The notes under the pieces are model-generated. The model was not told where the DNA came from. It was given only the letters and a program-made list of their open reading frames with translations, and did no database searches. The translations under genes were made by a program, and so were the position numbers. A stretch of DNA of 64,000 nt from Scleroderma bovista (Eukaryota > Basidiomycota > Agaricomycetes > Boletales > Sclerodermataceae), in NCBI GenBank assembly GCA_037178675.1, contig JAYMGJ010000047.1:1-64000 (forward strand). Direction: 5' to 3'. This document shows positions 21,490 through 36,105 of this stretch, one piece after another. The stretch's first letter is position 1; each line of letters opens with the position of its first letter.

Positions 21490-23439
21490 TTAGTGATGGC
21501 CCAAGATCGGACACGATTGCAGGATCGAAACGGTAGGCTTGTAATACAGTCACGTTAGTTCACTTTCTTTGATCAACGGTGCGTGAGGATAGCAGAATGG
21601 TGGCACAGGAACAACACTCACAGTGGCGCCTCGACGCAGTGAAGACGATGGGGTAAAGGCACAGGATAACACGGGTTGTTTCTAAGCCACAACACAGCAA
21701 GCAATTTAACTGTAATTGAATGTCCATAGACAAATGGGGTCAAGATAAGTACAACGGCTTCTCAATCTCTCATGCGATTACTGAAACCAGTGACAATAAG
21801 TCAAGAAAAAGTGATCTACTTGGGGAGACTAAGCACTACTGATCATTACAATCAGTTTTGGAATGTGATCTATATTGCCTCAGTCTGGGCTCTGCTGTGA
21901 GAATATCATAAAGATGCTTTTTGCCCTTGCAGAACTTGGTATCAGTGCCTCCCTGAACCTCATCTCACTGACTGGATGGAGACTGCAATCACCTTTTTTT
22001 CTTTCTTTTTTTCCCGAATTATGGTCATTTTAGGGACTACCCTATGTTAGACCTTACATGCTGAGTATGTACTTTGTTCATAGAGAGTTCCTTTAATATT
22101 GTAAGTCAGGGATATTCCCGGGACGTGTGCAATCGCCATTAAGGCCAGCGTACGTGTCTTTCCAAGGTGGGTCGGAACGATGGCAATTTTGCCTCACTCT
22201 TTTTGGAGGCGCCTACAACTGTTTCGTGGACTGCCAGGACGTGGCCTCGACTCCACCAATACGACGGACTGCGGCTCGAAATCCCTTAATCGCACTTAAT
22301 CTCTTGCTCACCACACAAACCTCCATGTGCGCATCGACGTGGACAGAGATCGTCTAGTTTCTTGCCGTACGCATCCTCAACAAACAGGCACGGGTGAGAT
22401 TGGTTCTTAAATCAATCGACATGTCGTCTTGCCCCGGGAAAGTGTGTCTCTTTGTTGTTGTGGATGCCAAAGGTCAGTTTGTAGCAGGTACACCTGACGC
22501 GAGCAGAGCCCCATCGTTGCTAATGGAGTTCTCAAAGTACTCACTACCCTGATCAGCATTGTCATTCCTTTCACTTTCTGCTTTGCGATCTGCATTCGAG
22601 TCGGCCGACCTCATCGCAGGATCTCCCATTCCCAGAACGTCTCTCGATGCCGATCGTTGCATGATGGATTCCTAGGACTAGTTCAAACGTTTGAGAGTCT
22701 TCTCTCATCGTACGCATGGTTTGTTACGCATTATCAGGATGAGGTCCGCACTGTTTGATCAAAGCTTTCGCCAAGGCCTTCCTTTCGTAAGTAGTCGTCA
22801 TTACAAGACGACTACCTTAGTGTTGTCCCCTGGGAATAGTTTCAGACCCTTGATGAGTCCCGCAAACCAATTTCCCCAGTCCGATCGCAGTGCTGATCAT
22901 GAACAGCTTTGCGCAATCCCCCAGGTCCCCTACTTCCCCTCTTGTCCTTTATTGTCCGGTAGCCCAATCATGCAAACGGGACCTGCACATTTAATGACAT
23001 ACTTCTCGATATGCTTCGCGCAAAATAATCGCAAGTTTGCGGCAAGTTCTGAATGGTAGCCAGAATACTGACGATGTTCTGAGCGACCGGTGGATGATCC
23101 TCGGCCAAGATATCGATGACAGCCGGGTACATTCCATGGTCATCGGATCTTTCGGAGATGGATTCTGCCGCAACTGTGACGCCTCGAGAAAACAATGGTG
23201 AGTGATCATCTTGACCAAGAGCGCCTTACAGTGTGCGGTGGCGTTATACCATATGATGTAGTGGTGAAAAGCTTTCCAAAAAAAACCCCGCCTTTGCCAA
23301 TGCAGGTGAACTAGAAACATAACCCGAGTGTCCCGGGAGTGAAAGCTTTCACGGCAACTGTGGGCGCAATCGCAGACTTCCACTTCCCAGCCCGATGAAG
23401 GAATGATGCGTGGGATAGCGAGCTGTGCTCTTGGGTGGA
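21490..23439. other. Intergenic, no gene seen
   Basis: Frames are short and unrelated to known domains. A minus-strand stretch at 22970-23195 looks weakly coding (I-D-I-L-A-E-D-H) but has no partner exons that could be joined with confidence. Confidence 0.4.
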
Positions 23440-23730
23440 TAACACGAGGAATTAGAGGTTTAATCGCTCCCTCAGAGCCTGGGAAGGACCATCAGCACAC
23501 GGTAGAGGCTGGCACGGATACCCCGTGTGTTAGTGCGGCAGGAAGCAGATGGGCGTTTGATACATTGAAGTCTTGCGGTCACCGCCCTTGGTTACGATGG
23601 CTTGGGTCTCATTGCGAGAGCTTCGAAGTCGCCACATTGTAACACAGTCTTCCATAGTTTTCTAATCTGGTGGTTTGCGTTGTTCGGTCTGGGAGGAGTT
23701 TGCACAATCAAGATGGTGGTTTCCGTTGAG
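23440..23730 (+). repeat. Dispersed repeat, copy 1
   Basis: About 290 bp matching the reverse complement of 38567-38850 at roughly 80-85%. Shared blocks include CCCCGTGTGTTAGTGCGGCA, CAGTCTTCCATA and CTAATCTGGTGGTTTGCG. It ends 45 bases before the EMC4 start codon. No terminal repeat or target duplication is clear. Confidence 0.8.
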
Positions 23731-23774
23731 GCTTCGGCGCTTGAGTTCAACCCACTTGTAGCGCTGTAACGATA

Positions 23775-24512
23775 ATGTCTTTCCACCTCAACTATGCTTC
23801 AATAGAGCAATCCAGGTTCGCATGGTTCATGATCCAAGAAAACACCTACGCTCACATTTTCCAGATGGAAAACCCTTCCACCTCCGCCTGGGTTCTCTAC
23901 CCAAGCCACATCCACTGTACGTCCACCCCCACAACTACATCTCACCAGACGTAGTAGGTTATTCTTTCATAGCACACAAAACCATCTACGAAGCAAACTG
24001 CTGAAGCCGCAGCGTCCTATGAAGCTTTGAAAGAAAAACGCGCATGGGACCTCGCCATATCCCCCGCCAAGGCCCTTCCCCTACAGGCGTTCATGCTCTA
24101 CATGTCTGGCGGAGGCGTGCAGATATTCAGCATGGGCATCGTCTTCATGCTGCTCTTCACGCCGTTTAAGAACATTACTGGCATGAATACAGGTGCGCTG
24201 CCGTGTTTGTCCTTCTGCTCCATCCTAATACCAGAATCATCGTCGGCGCAGCGTTTGCTCCATTCGCACCAACGTCATCTAGTGCCACGTCATTGAGCAC
24301 ACTTCCATTGCAGAAGTTGGTATACGTGGCATGCAATGTACTCACGCTGTCCGTTGGGTTATGGAAGTGCCAATCGATGGGTCTTCTTCCAACGGGGACT
24401 GCAGACTGGCTTGCATTCGAAACTAGAGGCCAGGTAGGGCACAATGCTGTTTTTGTTTTCCTTGTTTCGTACTAATGAATAACGTCCATAGCCACCAGAA
24501 ATACTACTTTAG
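23775..24512 (+). CDS. EMC4: ER membrane protein complex subunit 4
   Basis: Five exons with phase-consistent GT-AG introns: 23775-23815, 23865-23916, 23973-24192, 24252-24433, 24492-24512, giving 171 aa, the usual size. The N-terminus carries W-K-x-L-P-x-P-P-G-F, then W-D-L-A-I-S-P-A-K and the first membrane segment beginning [11 protein letters not shown] second hydrophobic segment precedes [11 protein letters not shown], the family's C-terminal signature. EMC4 is part of the EMC insertase that places tail-anchored and multipass proteins in the ER membrane. Start chosen because exon 1 gives the expected short polar leader. A dispersed repeat ends just upstream. Confidence 0.92.
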
Positions 24513-24993
24513 CCAATAGCTTGTCTCGCCAGAATAGTGCTCATCCTGTGCCCTGTTCAACGTAGCATCGATGCATTCATTCTGACCAAAGTTCCAAATC
24601 AGTGGTAGAACGTCCTAAGGTGCCGGATCTTCCCTGTGCTAATTCTATGTTTTTCTACGTGATCGAGGGGGCACCAACTGAGGTTCCCTGCATTCCCGTG
24701 GTATCTGAACTCCCTGCCCCAACCATCACCAAGAAAAACACGGGTTGACAGAGGAATGATCAGTTCTCGACCTCATGAGCAACGAGCACAAGTAAACCCT
24801 CCTAAGTATACTCAGTCCCCGTCATGAAAGATACTGGAGGAGAGGGTAAATTATGGCCTGAGTTGAACAAGTAGCGACATATGAGAAGAGAGAAATGACA
24901 AGGATATATGAGGGAGAAGGTGAAGGGAAGAGACGTAAGAGAAGTCGTCAGGAGATGAAAAGATATCAACCGCCATCATAACAGGGTCGTACA
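24513..24993. other. Intergenic between EMC4 and CDC42 3' ends
   Basis: The two genes converge here. No open frame or repeat is seen. Confidence 0.6.
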
Positions 24994-25799
<806 letters not shown>

Positions 25800-26570
25800 T
25801 TCGTTGATACGGTTCTATTGTGAGTCGTGGCGACGGAGTACTATCCGGTGAAGAAAAGACAAGGGTCAGAACCACGCGCAAACCATACGTACAAACACCC
25901 ATTATAGAATGTCTCCTAGCTGTTCGCCCCTACCCCCTGCAGCATGACAACCATGCTGCAGCTGAGGCTGTGCGGAACGGACACCCCTCGTTTGGGTGCA
26001 GAGCCTTTGCCATGAACTCACCAGGTGAGTCCCGAGAGAGAAAGACAAGCTTGGAAAGAGGTTGTGTTGCAACGAGCTCAATCGCGACGGGGAAGACGGG
26101 TTTCTAATTCACGAACAGAACTACAGTGAGTTAGCTGCCCCGGTTCCAGCCAGGACAGCAGTAGCCAACAAGCAGGCAAGCGACGAGAGACGTACGTCGT
26201 GTGGCGGGCGGCAACACAGCGAGGACACTGCGAATGACGACGAGCAAAAGGACGACTTCGACTTTGACCCAGCACGGATCGTAGTCGACTTGGTTCTTGA
26301 TCGTGCTGCAATGAGGCCGCGCAAACCGGCCCTAAGTAGCCAAACAAACACAAACAAATCTGGTCACACGCTACTACAGGCGCCCGCTGATTACATAAAC
26401 ACTAACATAGGATGTGTGTAGAAGGGTGGTCATAAGTTATCTGCGAAAGACTGGTCTGCAATAGTGTGCATACTGATACAGTGTAGCCTCCGATCCACGT
26501 TGTCGCAATATGCAAAAAACTATCGTGTCCGTCACAACGACGTCAACCCGGACACATGACAACCTACCAA
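25800..26570. other. Intergenic: CDC42 5' flank and WD40 gene 3' flank
   Basis: Frames up to 119 codons on either strand have no motif. Contains the CDC42 promoter; no element can be named. Confidence 0.4.
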
Positions 26571-29500
26571 TTAGTCTGCGGGGGGTGGTTTCCACCAACA
26601 GAGGAGCCCACTCTTGGTGCCTGTTACTATGTGTGCACTGGACCCCTTGTCGAAGCACTGATCATCCGAGACATCCGTGAGTCAATTCCGGTCTCGTGCG
26701 GGCTTGACAGCCACTCACCGCAATAGCCTGTGCCTGTTCCCCTGAAGACGGATAATATCAGAAACCTGCTGGCAACGCAAATCAACTGCGGACACATACC
26801 ATCATGGTCAAGACCATATATGATCTCCCCCTTGGCTTTGTCCCATACTAATAGGTTGCTGTCCATCATCCCGAACAATACCGACCGGCACGAATTGGCA
26901 AAAACAGCTCCAACCACCTGCTTAGGTTCATCGCCATTTGTTGCGTACACTTGCTCTATTTTGCCTTTGTGGTCCATTTGTTGGATACCCACCAAGTGCG
27001 CACGGCCGCCAGATTGTGAAACAAGGGCATGCGTCCCTGCAGCATTGACATCCAAATGCAATCTGCGAACCAGCAGTCAGTTCTATGGAACACAATTCAA
27101 GGCGGGTAAAGGTTTATTGACACTTTCGACTTGAGAAAGGCATACGCCCGAAGCGTACCATTGGGCACCTGGCAATACCACAGGACGCCATCGCTTGTCC
27201 CTCCAATCAATGCTTCCCCGTCTTGCACGAATTTAATGGACGTAACATTTTGCCGTAGAATCGAGCGCTGAGGCTGCCAGGTGCCTGCAACACATTGAAC
27301 CAGCAGATCACGGTGGCAAAAACCTATCACCCACCTTTAATCCATATCCAGACCTTGACTCCCAGGCGTGGAAATGCGACAGCAATGCGATCACGTTGGT
27401 AGGCAAAACAAACAGAGTCCTCTTTACCGGCATCCAACAATTTCGCCCATTGCCAATGATTTTGGTTCTGGCGTACATCAGATCACCCGGGAATTAATCT
27501 GTACCATGATCACTTACATTACGTGTCCACTTGCTGATCAACCCATCTTGACCCAGGGAGACAACGCCCACATCATCTATCATCCATGCCACTGCCAACA
27601 CGGGCGCATTTTGTGCCAGGCGGGCAGTTTCGACTCTATGTGGCGTATTCCATATTCGAATCGATCGATCAGCGCCTAAATAACAAGCCATTGAGGAACA
27701 CGCTTCTTTTTCCAAAATTGCCAGCGATAAACTCACAAATGACAGCGAACCGGTCCCCGTCAGAACTGAATGTGATTTGCTGAACCCCAGCATCCTCGTC
27801 GCTCTTGATCTGCGCGGAGTATATATGATCTTGCGACGGCCACGGGTAGTTGCGCTTCCGTGGACGGGAGGACTCAACCCCAACGTCACCATCAAGTGCG
27901 CGTTTCTTGCCCCTGGAATCTTCTGAAGGCGTCGAGCTACTAGATGCCGTCGGGTGCCTGTACTGAAGGACAGCCGAGGCCGAAGATGGCGGCGCCATAG
28001 GTCGGGGTGCTTGGATGCGGATAGACTGCTGAGCAGCACTGGCAGAAGCACTGCTGGAAGAGATACCTGGGCTTGTCCAATCCGTGGATTCTGAAATTTA
28101 TGTGAACACGTATACATGGTGTAATGGGCATCATGCTCACCATGCTTGATCTGTGGGGTAGCGGGCTGATACAATTGCTGTTGAAGCGACTGCACAGCTG
28201 TTTGATGATACGCTGCTTGTTCTCTGACTGGTGATGCTTTATGGCTTGATACACTATGCAAGAAACCGGGCGGAGATGGTGATAAATATTGTACAGGGTT
28301 GGATAAACCTGGCGGAGTGGTAGAGGAACGTGCACTCCCCGGCGAACTAGGTCGTGCGAGCTGCGGCGGCGCCTTTTTTTGTGAAAGCGACAAGGCGGAC
28401 GGAACAGATGCATGTCCGTTCGAATGAATGTGCGGCCACCCGTTCCCAATCGCAGGGGTCCTGCTCGGGGAGGCTTGATAAGGTGACGGTGGTTGAACCG
28501 AAGGATTTTGATATATCGGTGGTGGTGGTGGAGGCGGCTGCGGAGGTGGTTGTGTATAGTGTGGAGGATGGTACATATTCAAGGATTTCGATAATGACTC
28601 TATTGGATTATATTCAAGGTTGGGGTCGTTGATATGTGGAGGGTAGTTTGACCAGGCTGAGGCCTTCTGGGGATATTGGGGGGTAGACTCCGTTGGTCGT
28701 AGTGAAGGAGGAGGCAGGCTCGGCATTTGACGCATTGGTGGCTGAGGCTGGGGTACAGCAGGAGACTGGCGGGGGATCAGCGAAGGTTGTGCTTCCAATA
28801 CTGATCCGCTCGGAGCGTGTGTTGAAATATAATTCAAAGAAGGCTTCGAGATAGGGAGAGGAGGTGCATCAGAGTCGTGCTTGGCCTTGAGGCTTTCAGC
28901 CGTAAAGACCTAACGGGATCCCTCAGTGACATCAAACGAGTACACAAACGGAAGAACGCACAGTTTTGCTCCTAGCACCAGAGCTTTCGGGATCCACTAC
29001 CTCCTTCGGTGCTGGGGCTTTCTGTGTGGTAAGCGATTCGCGCTTGCCAACGAACTCCGTCATAAATCCGCCCGATACAAACGGATTTTTGAAGACAGGT
29101 CTCCGCGGCAAAGCACCAGCCGAGAGTGGAGGAGTTACGGATTTCGTTTCGTTCGGCTCGATTGCCGAAGACATGCCGGAAGTCGGGGGAGGTGTGGACA
29201 ACGAAGGCGGTGCAGTGAGGATGGGATGTGGCCGTGTTTGTGGAGGGGGGAGCACAAGCGGCGATGGCTGGCGTGGGGGCGCTGGCAGGCCTGGCCGGCG
29301 AGATACAGATCCAGTGACAAGACCAGGAATTTCATCATCATCAACCTCCGAGGATGAAGGTGACGACTGTAGGTCCATATCAACAGTTTCTGAGGAGACC
29401 GGGCTGACTTGAGAGGCTATAATGGCATCGTCGACGTGAGCCACCGCTACAAATGGTTTGGCTTCCTGGTCCTCCTGCGGGATTGATAAGATGTCACCAA

Positions 29501-30444
29501 CAGGGCCTACGGGTGGCTCTTCCACGGGAGTAGATGGTATTTGGATGAGGTTTATAGATCTCCCCAACAGAGGCGATTGTGCAGGAGTGCTTGGGGGCGA
29601 ACCTATACTCATAGGCGATAGACTGCGGGAACGTTCACCATCCGGTATCTACTTTTACTGAGAAAAAAAGTTCCAAAGTTGCGCAGGAAAACACTTACCG
29701 GCTCATTTTCGAATGGAGTACGAGGAGGTTCTGGAGTGAGCGCCTCTGGTTCTACACGTGGCTCCTCTGCTACAGCAGGTTGCTCATTGTGAGACTCACT
29801 TGGCAAAAGCACCGCCTTCTCCTGTACTGGAGACGCTGCAGGCGCCGTCTGCACAGAACTTACAGACCAGGTTGGTTCTGCTTGAACGGCAATTGAAGCA
29901 TATGTGCGTGACGGTGGCATAACTGTATCTAGTGGCGATTTACGGAATGTTCGTATATAGACGAGTGTGGTTGCAAAAGTTACTCACCTAATACCGGGCT
30001 CACCTGTTCAAGTTGTTTCGTCCATGTCCTCCTCATTTTTGGAGGAACTATGTGAGTTAACGGCGAGTCGGGGAAAGTGTCGTCTTGCATGATCTGCTTT
30101 TCTACTTCTTCCTCCTCTTCCGAGGTGGAATCAGGAGGGGACAGGTCACCTTCAAAAATGACCGCCTGGTCTGTGAAAGAGCTATCCTCGGAAGCTACAG
30201 CGAGCAAGATCTCCTTTCCAGGTTTTACCTCGATCCTTTTCTGTGCGAAAAGGCTAAAGTACGCGACCGATGGTTTACTACCTGCATAATTTGAGTCGTC
30301 CGAAAGGTCGACGCGTCGAAGGACAACGTGAGCTTTCTGGCTTGCACCATGGCGTCGAAAACGTAAGGCACCCTTTACACCAAGTACAGAAGTGACTGTT
30401 GGGGATAGAGTGGCTGCAGAAGACTCGCTGCTGGTGTCATCCAT
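26571..30444 (-). CDS. Large Pro-rich protein with C-terminal WD40 region
   Basis: Eleven exons give one continuous frame of 1105 aa: 30444-29988, 29922-29699, 29648-28962, 28909-28141, 28090-27737, 27675-27518, 27467-27335, 27284-27122, 27062-26800, 26741-26719, 26657-26571. All junctions are GT-AG and phase-consistent, though the 27122 donor (GTCAAT) is weak. The N-terminal two thirds are disordered: acidic, Ser/Pro-rich and with poly-Pro near residue 560. The last 400 residues contain WD40-type blades, for example R-S-I-R-I-W-N and L-I-S-K-W, and I-K-F-V-Q-D-G-E-A. A basic stretch (R-P-R-K-R-N-Y) before the blades could be a nuclear signal. WD40 domains are protein-docking platforms; partner and pathway are unknown, and I recognise no named orthologue. 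Confidence 0.8.
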
Positions 30445-30827
30445 GGGTCAAACTCGGTGCTGGAGCCTGGTGCAGCCTGCGTTGACCGTGGAGCGGGCGT
30501 TTAGTGCAAGCCAAAATGTGCTTGAAGGAACGCTGGGTCGTGGGAATTTCCACTTGGCGCGCACAACATACATCAACAATGTTTTGTTCCTTTGTAAGTA
30601 CTGATGTTCTATGACTCCTATTGCTTTTTATACTCTAGTAAGGACTGGCACCTGGGTATACGTGTCCATATCCAATGGGGAAGCCCGACGGTCTCCGAGT
30701 TCCATTGAAGCTCTGCAGTGACCGGTACAGTGATGGGATACTGAGATGGCTGCGCATCTGCCAACCATCGATACTTCTCAGGTAAAGTCTAAACCAGCAT
30801 GATCAATGTCACAAACCAAAATGACAT

Positions 30828-32248
30828 TCACAACTCAAGTTTAATCATGATTTTCGGTGATAAGCGCATTTTCTTCGGTACGCGTTCGTCCGTACTTTCA
30901 GGCTTGCACTGTGCATCTTCTCTCGTCTCCTCTGTGGCCGCTTGAGGAACATGCGCCGCCTCACTCTGCGAAGCGTCCACAGGATCGCTCGAGGCCGGGT
31001 TTTCCGCAGCCCTATTCCCTCGATCGGCCTCTTGTTGTTGTACTTTGAATGCAGCTATCTGCAATGCCTGGCACAGCGGCAGGCTATACCCCACGCATTG
31101 CATGGAATAGCAAGGGACTTTCCATTCGCCAGTATCATACCGCCGCTTTATCTCTTGCTGATTCGCAATCGGAGCCGTCTGGTCAGTTGACTGACGAACG
31201 AGAGCGGCAACCTGTGAGGCGTGCGCAATTCGAGTCTATGTATGCCCGTAAATATGTAAACCCTCGAGCGTAGTAGTAAATGTCCTGGAATGACGAACCC
31301 TCTCATCGAGAGACAGCCATTCTGAAAGCCGCATGTCGTTACCGATAAATGGCGCGCTAACGTATTTCCCGAGGTACGTCCACTGTTCACGGACGAGTCA
31401 GCGCAACTTTGGCGTTATTCTGGAAAACCCCACCTCGGCTTGACGACCTTCGACTACGAGCTGGAATGGCCCTTGAGACCCATTGAACCAGTAGCCGTGC
31501 TGTCCCAAGAAAGGGATGTACATCGGGATAGAGCTAGGGGGCCGGGGGATAAATTGTATCCTAAGCTAGATCTTTAAGAACGACGTTAGCCACCTTACGA
31601 GAACGCTGCTGCCTACCGTTCGCTAGCATATATCTAGGGGTGACGGGTGACATGAGTGAGAGTGGTGTGTGATGAACGAGCAAAGGCACGCACAGTTGGC
31701 AGATGTTCAAGAACCTTGTTGGAGTCCGTAAAAAACATTATCGGGGCCTGGTAGTATGTCGAGATAAACGAAACAGGCCGGAACATAAGCGCTAGAGCAG
31801 AGTGCCGAGTATTAGCAACTTCTGCAGCAAGGGAGCGTACATGTTCTAGGTGTAATTGGACCTGATACCAGAACGCGTTACGCCAATCGGTAATCACGAG
31901 TTGCCCACGCACCTGTGTGGAGAGTGCATCCCGCTCTGCCTCTACTTTTGAAAGACGCGAAACCAACGCATTCTTTTCCTGCGACACAGTCTCTAACTCC
32001 TGACGCAATGTCGCGTCGTCATTGACGACATTCTTGATACTGCGTACCACACTCAAGATCTCTTCATTCTTGGATACAAGGTCATATGTGGCATTCTCCT
32101 GTGGAAAGAAGTGTGCAATTCGCGTGTTATCGCACTAGGAACGATCTACCTTGAGAGTGTCCAGTTCATCCTTCGTCTCCTTGTATTTCTTTGCCCAGAA
32201 TTCCAGCAACTCCGGTGCTATAGACGCGTCAACTGGGATGGTCGACAT
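30828..32248 (-). CDS. Coiled-coil protein, uncharacterised
   Basis: ATG at 32248-32246. Exon 1 ends near 32150 (D-E-L-D-T-L-K), then an intron and a heptad-rich segment (32100-31910: L-R-Q-E-L-E-T-V-S-Q-E-K-N-A-L) forming a coiled coil. Later exons contain W-F-N-G-S-Q-G-P-F near 31495 and W-T-Y-L-G-K-Y-V-S-A-P-F near 31375, which recall a DUF6697-type domain of basidiomycetes (weak). The final exon (about 31100-30828) has an acidic/Gln-rich tail ending K-I-M-I-K-L-E-L before TGA at 30830-30828. Exon joints between 31720 and 31100 are only approximate. Head-to-head with WBP1, 176 bases apart. Confidence 0.6.
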
Positions 32249-32424
32249 GAAGGGTAAGTGTAAGCGATGGTCGGTGACGGAGTATACTAGTACTTACACG
32301 CTAATTACATACCAGTCCACCCGGGTCCCAGGAGGCGGTCGGGCTCACGTGATCGGTGGCTGTGCAAAAGCCACAACGCCTGACGTGGACGTGACTGACA
32401 GTGGAAAGACATTTCTCTGCAAAG
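32249..32424. promoter_or_regulatory. Shared divergent promoter region
   Basis: The 176 bases separate the start codons of the coiled-coil gene (-) and WBP1 (+). No TATA box or named site is identifiable with confidence; the short spacing implies a bidirectional promoter. Confidence 0.4.
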
Positions 32425-33989
32425 ATGCGCTTCCTTGTGTCGGCGCTGATCTCATTTTTGGCACTTGCGGGCAATGCGTTCGCAAGATCTAGCACAGGAG
32501 ACTCGGTGTTGGTGGTCCTCGACCCTTCGTTGAAGCGGGAAGACTATTCCAAGTTCTTTGGCGGCTTGGAGGGTGAGTCCATCTTGGCTTGACCTTGGGC
32601 ACCTTTATGGAGTCTGCCAATGTTTCAGAGCGGGGATATCACCTCGTATTCCGTGCACCAAAGGATACACAACCGCTCATCGCCGAGTTTGACGTTCCAA
32701 ACTTCTCCCATGTTATCCTATTCACACCGCAGACGAAAAGTAAGTCCACTCACACTTCACACCTCGTACCTGGTACCAGAAGCTGATATCCGTCCACAGC
32801 ATACGCTCCCGACATCACCCCACAATCATTAGTCGGTCTCCTGTCGGAGAACACCAACCTTCTCGTAACGCTCTCTCCCAAACAAACACCCCTTAGCTCC
32901 CTTTCCACCGAGTTCTCACTCATCCCCCCACCCCCGGGCACACCCCTCATATCCCATCACCCCGCCCGCTCGGAACCAGCAACCCTCATCCCCGTGCACG
33001 TAACCAAATCACCACTTCTCTCCTCCGATATCCCACCAGTGTGGTTCTCCGGTGTTCCGCACGCCCTCGGGAACAGCCCCTACCTGGTACCCATTCTCCG
33101 AGCACCTTCGGAAAGCTTTGCAGCTGACTCCGAAGATGACTCTGGCGCAGACGCTATTTTTGACGCGTCCCAAAAGGCCGGCGAGGGGCTTTGGGCAGGC
33201 GGCCAACTTGGCCTTGTTACGGGATTCCAGACCCTCAAAAACTCGCGCGTCGTGTTCGCGGGAGGTGTTGACCTATTCAGCGACGAATATGCAGACAAGC
33301 TGCTACCTGACGGTAAAGCTTCTGGGAACGAGCGGTTTGCAAAAGAAGTTGCGGCATGGGCATTCCAGGAGACGCTCGCCCTCCGGATAGATGATACTAC
33401 CCACAATCGCGTCAATGAATTGGCTCCTCCGGAGATGTATACTATTAACGACGAAATTGTAAGTTTGGTTTCCTTCCTTCGCAGGGTCCATTCCTGAGTG
33501 CGAGGGGTGGTTTGTAGGTGTATACAGCGTATATATCTGCATATGACCCTGAGACGGCGAGCTGGAAGCCATACTCTGACATCACGGACATGCAACTCGA
33601 GTTCACTATGCTCGACCCCCACATCCGTATTACACTTCCTCCAGTTGCCGGGGAGCCAGGGAAGTACCAGGTTCAGTTCCGCGCACCCGACAGGCACGGC
33701 GTATTCAAATTTGTCGTCGACTGGCGACGAAAAGGGTACGTGCATTTTGATCTCAATTTCACAAATGTCACTGACCGATTTGCCCAATGTTCTCAGATTC
33801 TCTTTTCTTCAGACGGCCACAACTGTGCCTGTTGTTCCTCCTAGGCATGACCAGTATCCGCGCTTCTTGAGTGCCGCATGGCCCTACTACGCAGGCGCCA
33901 TCAGCACGAGCGTCGGATTCTTCCTCTTCGCTGCTCTTTGGCTCGCAGGTGACGTCAGGGAAAAGAGAAAGCACCGCAAGACGGAGTGA
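32425..33989 (+). CDS. WBP1: Oligosaccharyltransferase 48-kDa subunit (WBP1/OST48)
   Basis: Exons 32425-32572, 32629-32739, 32800-33458, 33518-33735, 33797-33989; all GT-AG and in phase, 442 aa. A signal peptide of about 20 residues (hydrophobic F-L-V-S-A-L-I-S-F-L) opens the protein, followed by V-L-V-V-L-D. A long lumenal domain includes R-G-Y-H-L and H-V-I-L-F-T-P. One membrane segment sits near the C-terminus (Y-Y-A-G-A-I-S-T-S-V-G-F-F-L-F) with a short lysine-rich cytosolic tail (K-R-K-H-R-K-T-E) of the ER-retention kind. The protein is an essential part of the complex that transfers the lipid-linked glycan to Asn in the ER. No defects are seen. Confidence 0.93.
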
Positions 33990-34460
33990 ACCACCTTGGA
34001 TATTCTGGACTACTTGTCGTACGAGCATAGAAGCAAAGTATAATGACAAGCACTTTCTCATCTCCCACAACGTACTCTTACTTCCTTTGGAATTCAGTGA
34101 ACTCCGGATGCAATTGTGATTTTGACCAGTACAGCGATTGAATTCATGGTAGTCTAGCCCACCCCAGCATAAACTACCCTCTGCCGAACGCATCAGTAGA
34201 TGTGAACGCAAAGCAAAATGTCATATTCACAACTATTTCAACGCCATATGCGCCCCATGCGAGTCAAGACTCGCGAATGCGTACAGGAGTGAGATACTCA
34301 CCGATAGGACTGAGGACGAGAAAGGCTCACCACGTTGTCATACTCACTCGATTACCGACTCTACGCACAACTGAAAACAACGAAAGCCTCTAGAGATAGG
34401 TACATGGAAGGTGGCTAGTGAAGAGGATCCATGCACATGTAGCTGCTTGAATGATCTAGT
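33990..34460. other. Convergent intergenic region
   Basis: Lies between the 3' ends of WBP1 and adenylate kinase. No gene seen. Confidence 0.5.
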
Positions 34461-35461
<1,001 letters not shown>

Positions 35462-36105
35462 TGTGTTTCAGTGGTGATGCAAAGATGGTGAAACCGACGA
35501 GACGGAGGCTTGGCGGACTTTTTAAGGTGCCATGGATTACATAAGCACGTATCACCGATCACCGAAGTTGTCTTCGGTACTCAGTTGACCGGACTGATCC
35601 GCTGCCTTGCCAGTTCCGGGACTGGAATGTACCCTCTGTCTTCCGAAACAAGTGGACACAACATGGACGAGCATTGGGCCATTTGCTCCTTTGCGAAATA
35701 TGTCTGGTTATTTACATGCGGTGTGATCAAGGGCCTCTCGCAAAAGTGTATCCACAGCGTCCCGGCACACGTACAATGGAAGCACATCTACAGCTGCCAC
35801 AAGTCGTATAATACCTTGCGCCTAAGCGCTCAGGTCGTTCCCCCGCTCCTTTCGTTGAGTTCTGCTTCTTGTTCAACGAGCCAGGACGACTGGAAGCGCC
35901 ACTGCGACAGCCACCTGACGAACCTCGATACTCTACCCTTTCAGTGTGATACCCTCATCTACGTCAATACTCTCGTTGCGCCTGGTCTCTGCTTCTGGTG
36001 TCTCGGCAACGAGGACCTTCCTCCTACCTTGCGGATTCAGCAATTCCTCGTGGTTATAACTTGGGGGGGTAAAGTAAGGTGTCAAAAACTTGACAAAACC
36101 CCTAC

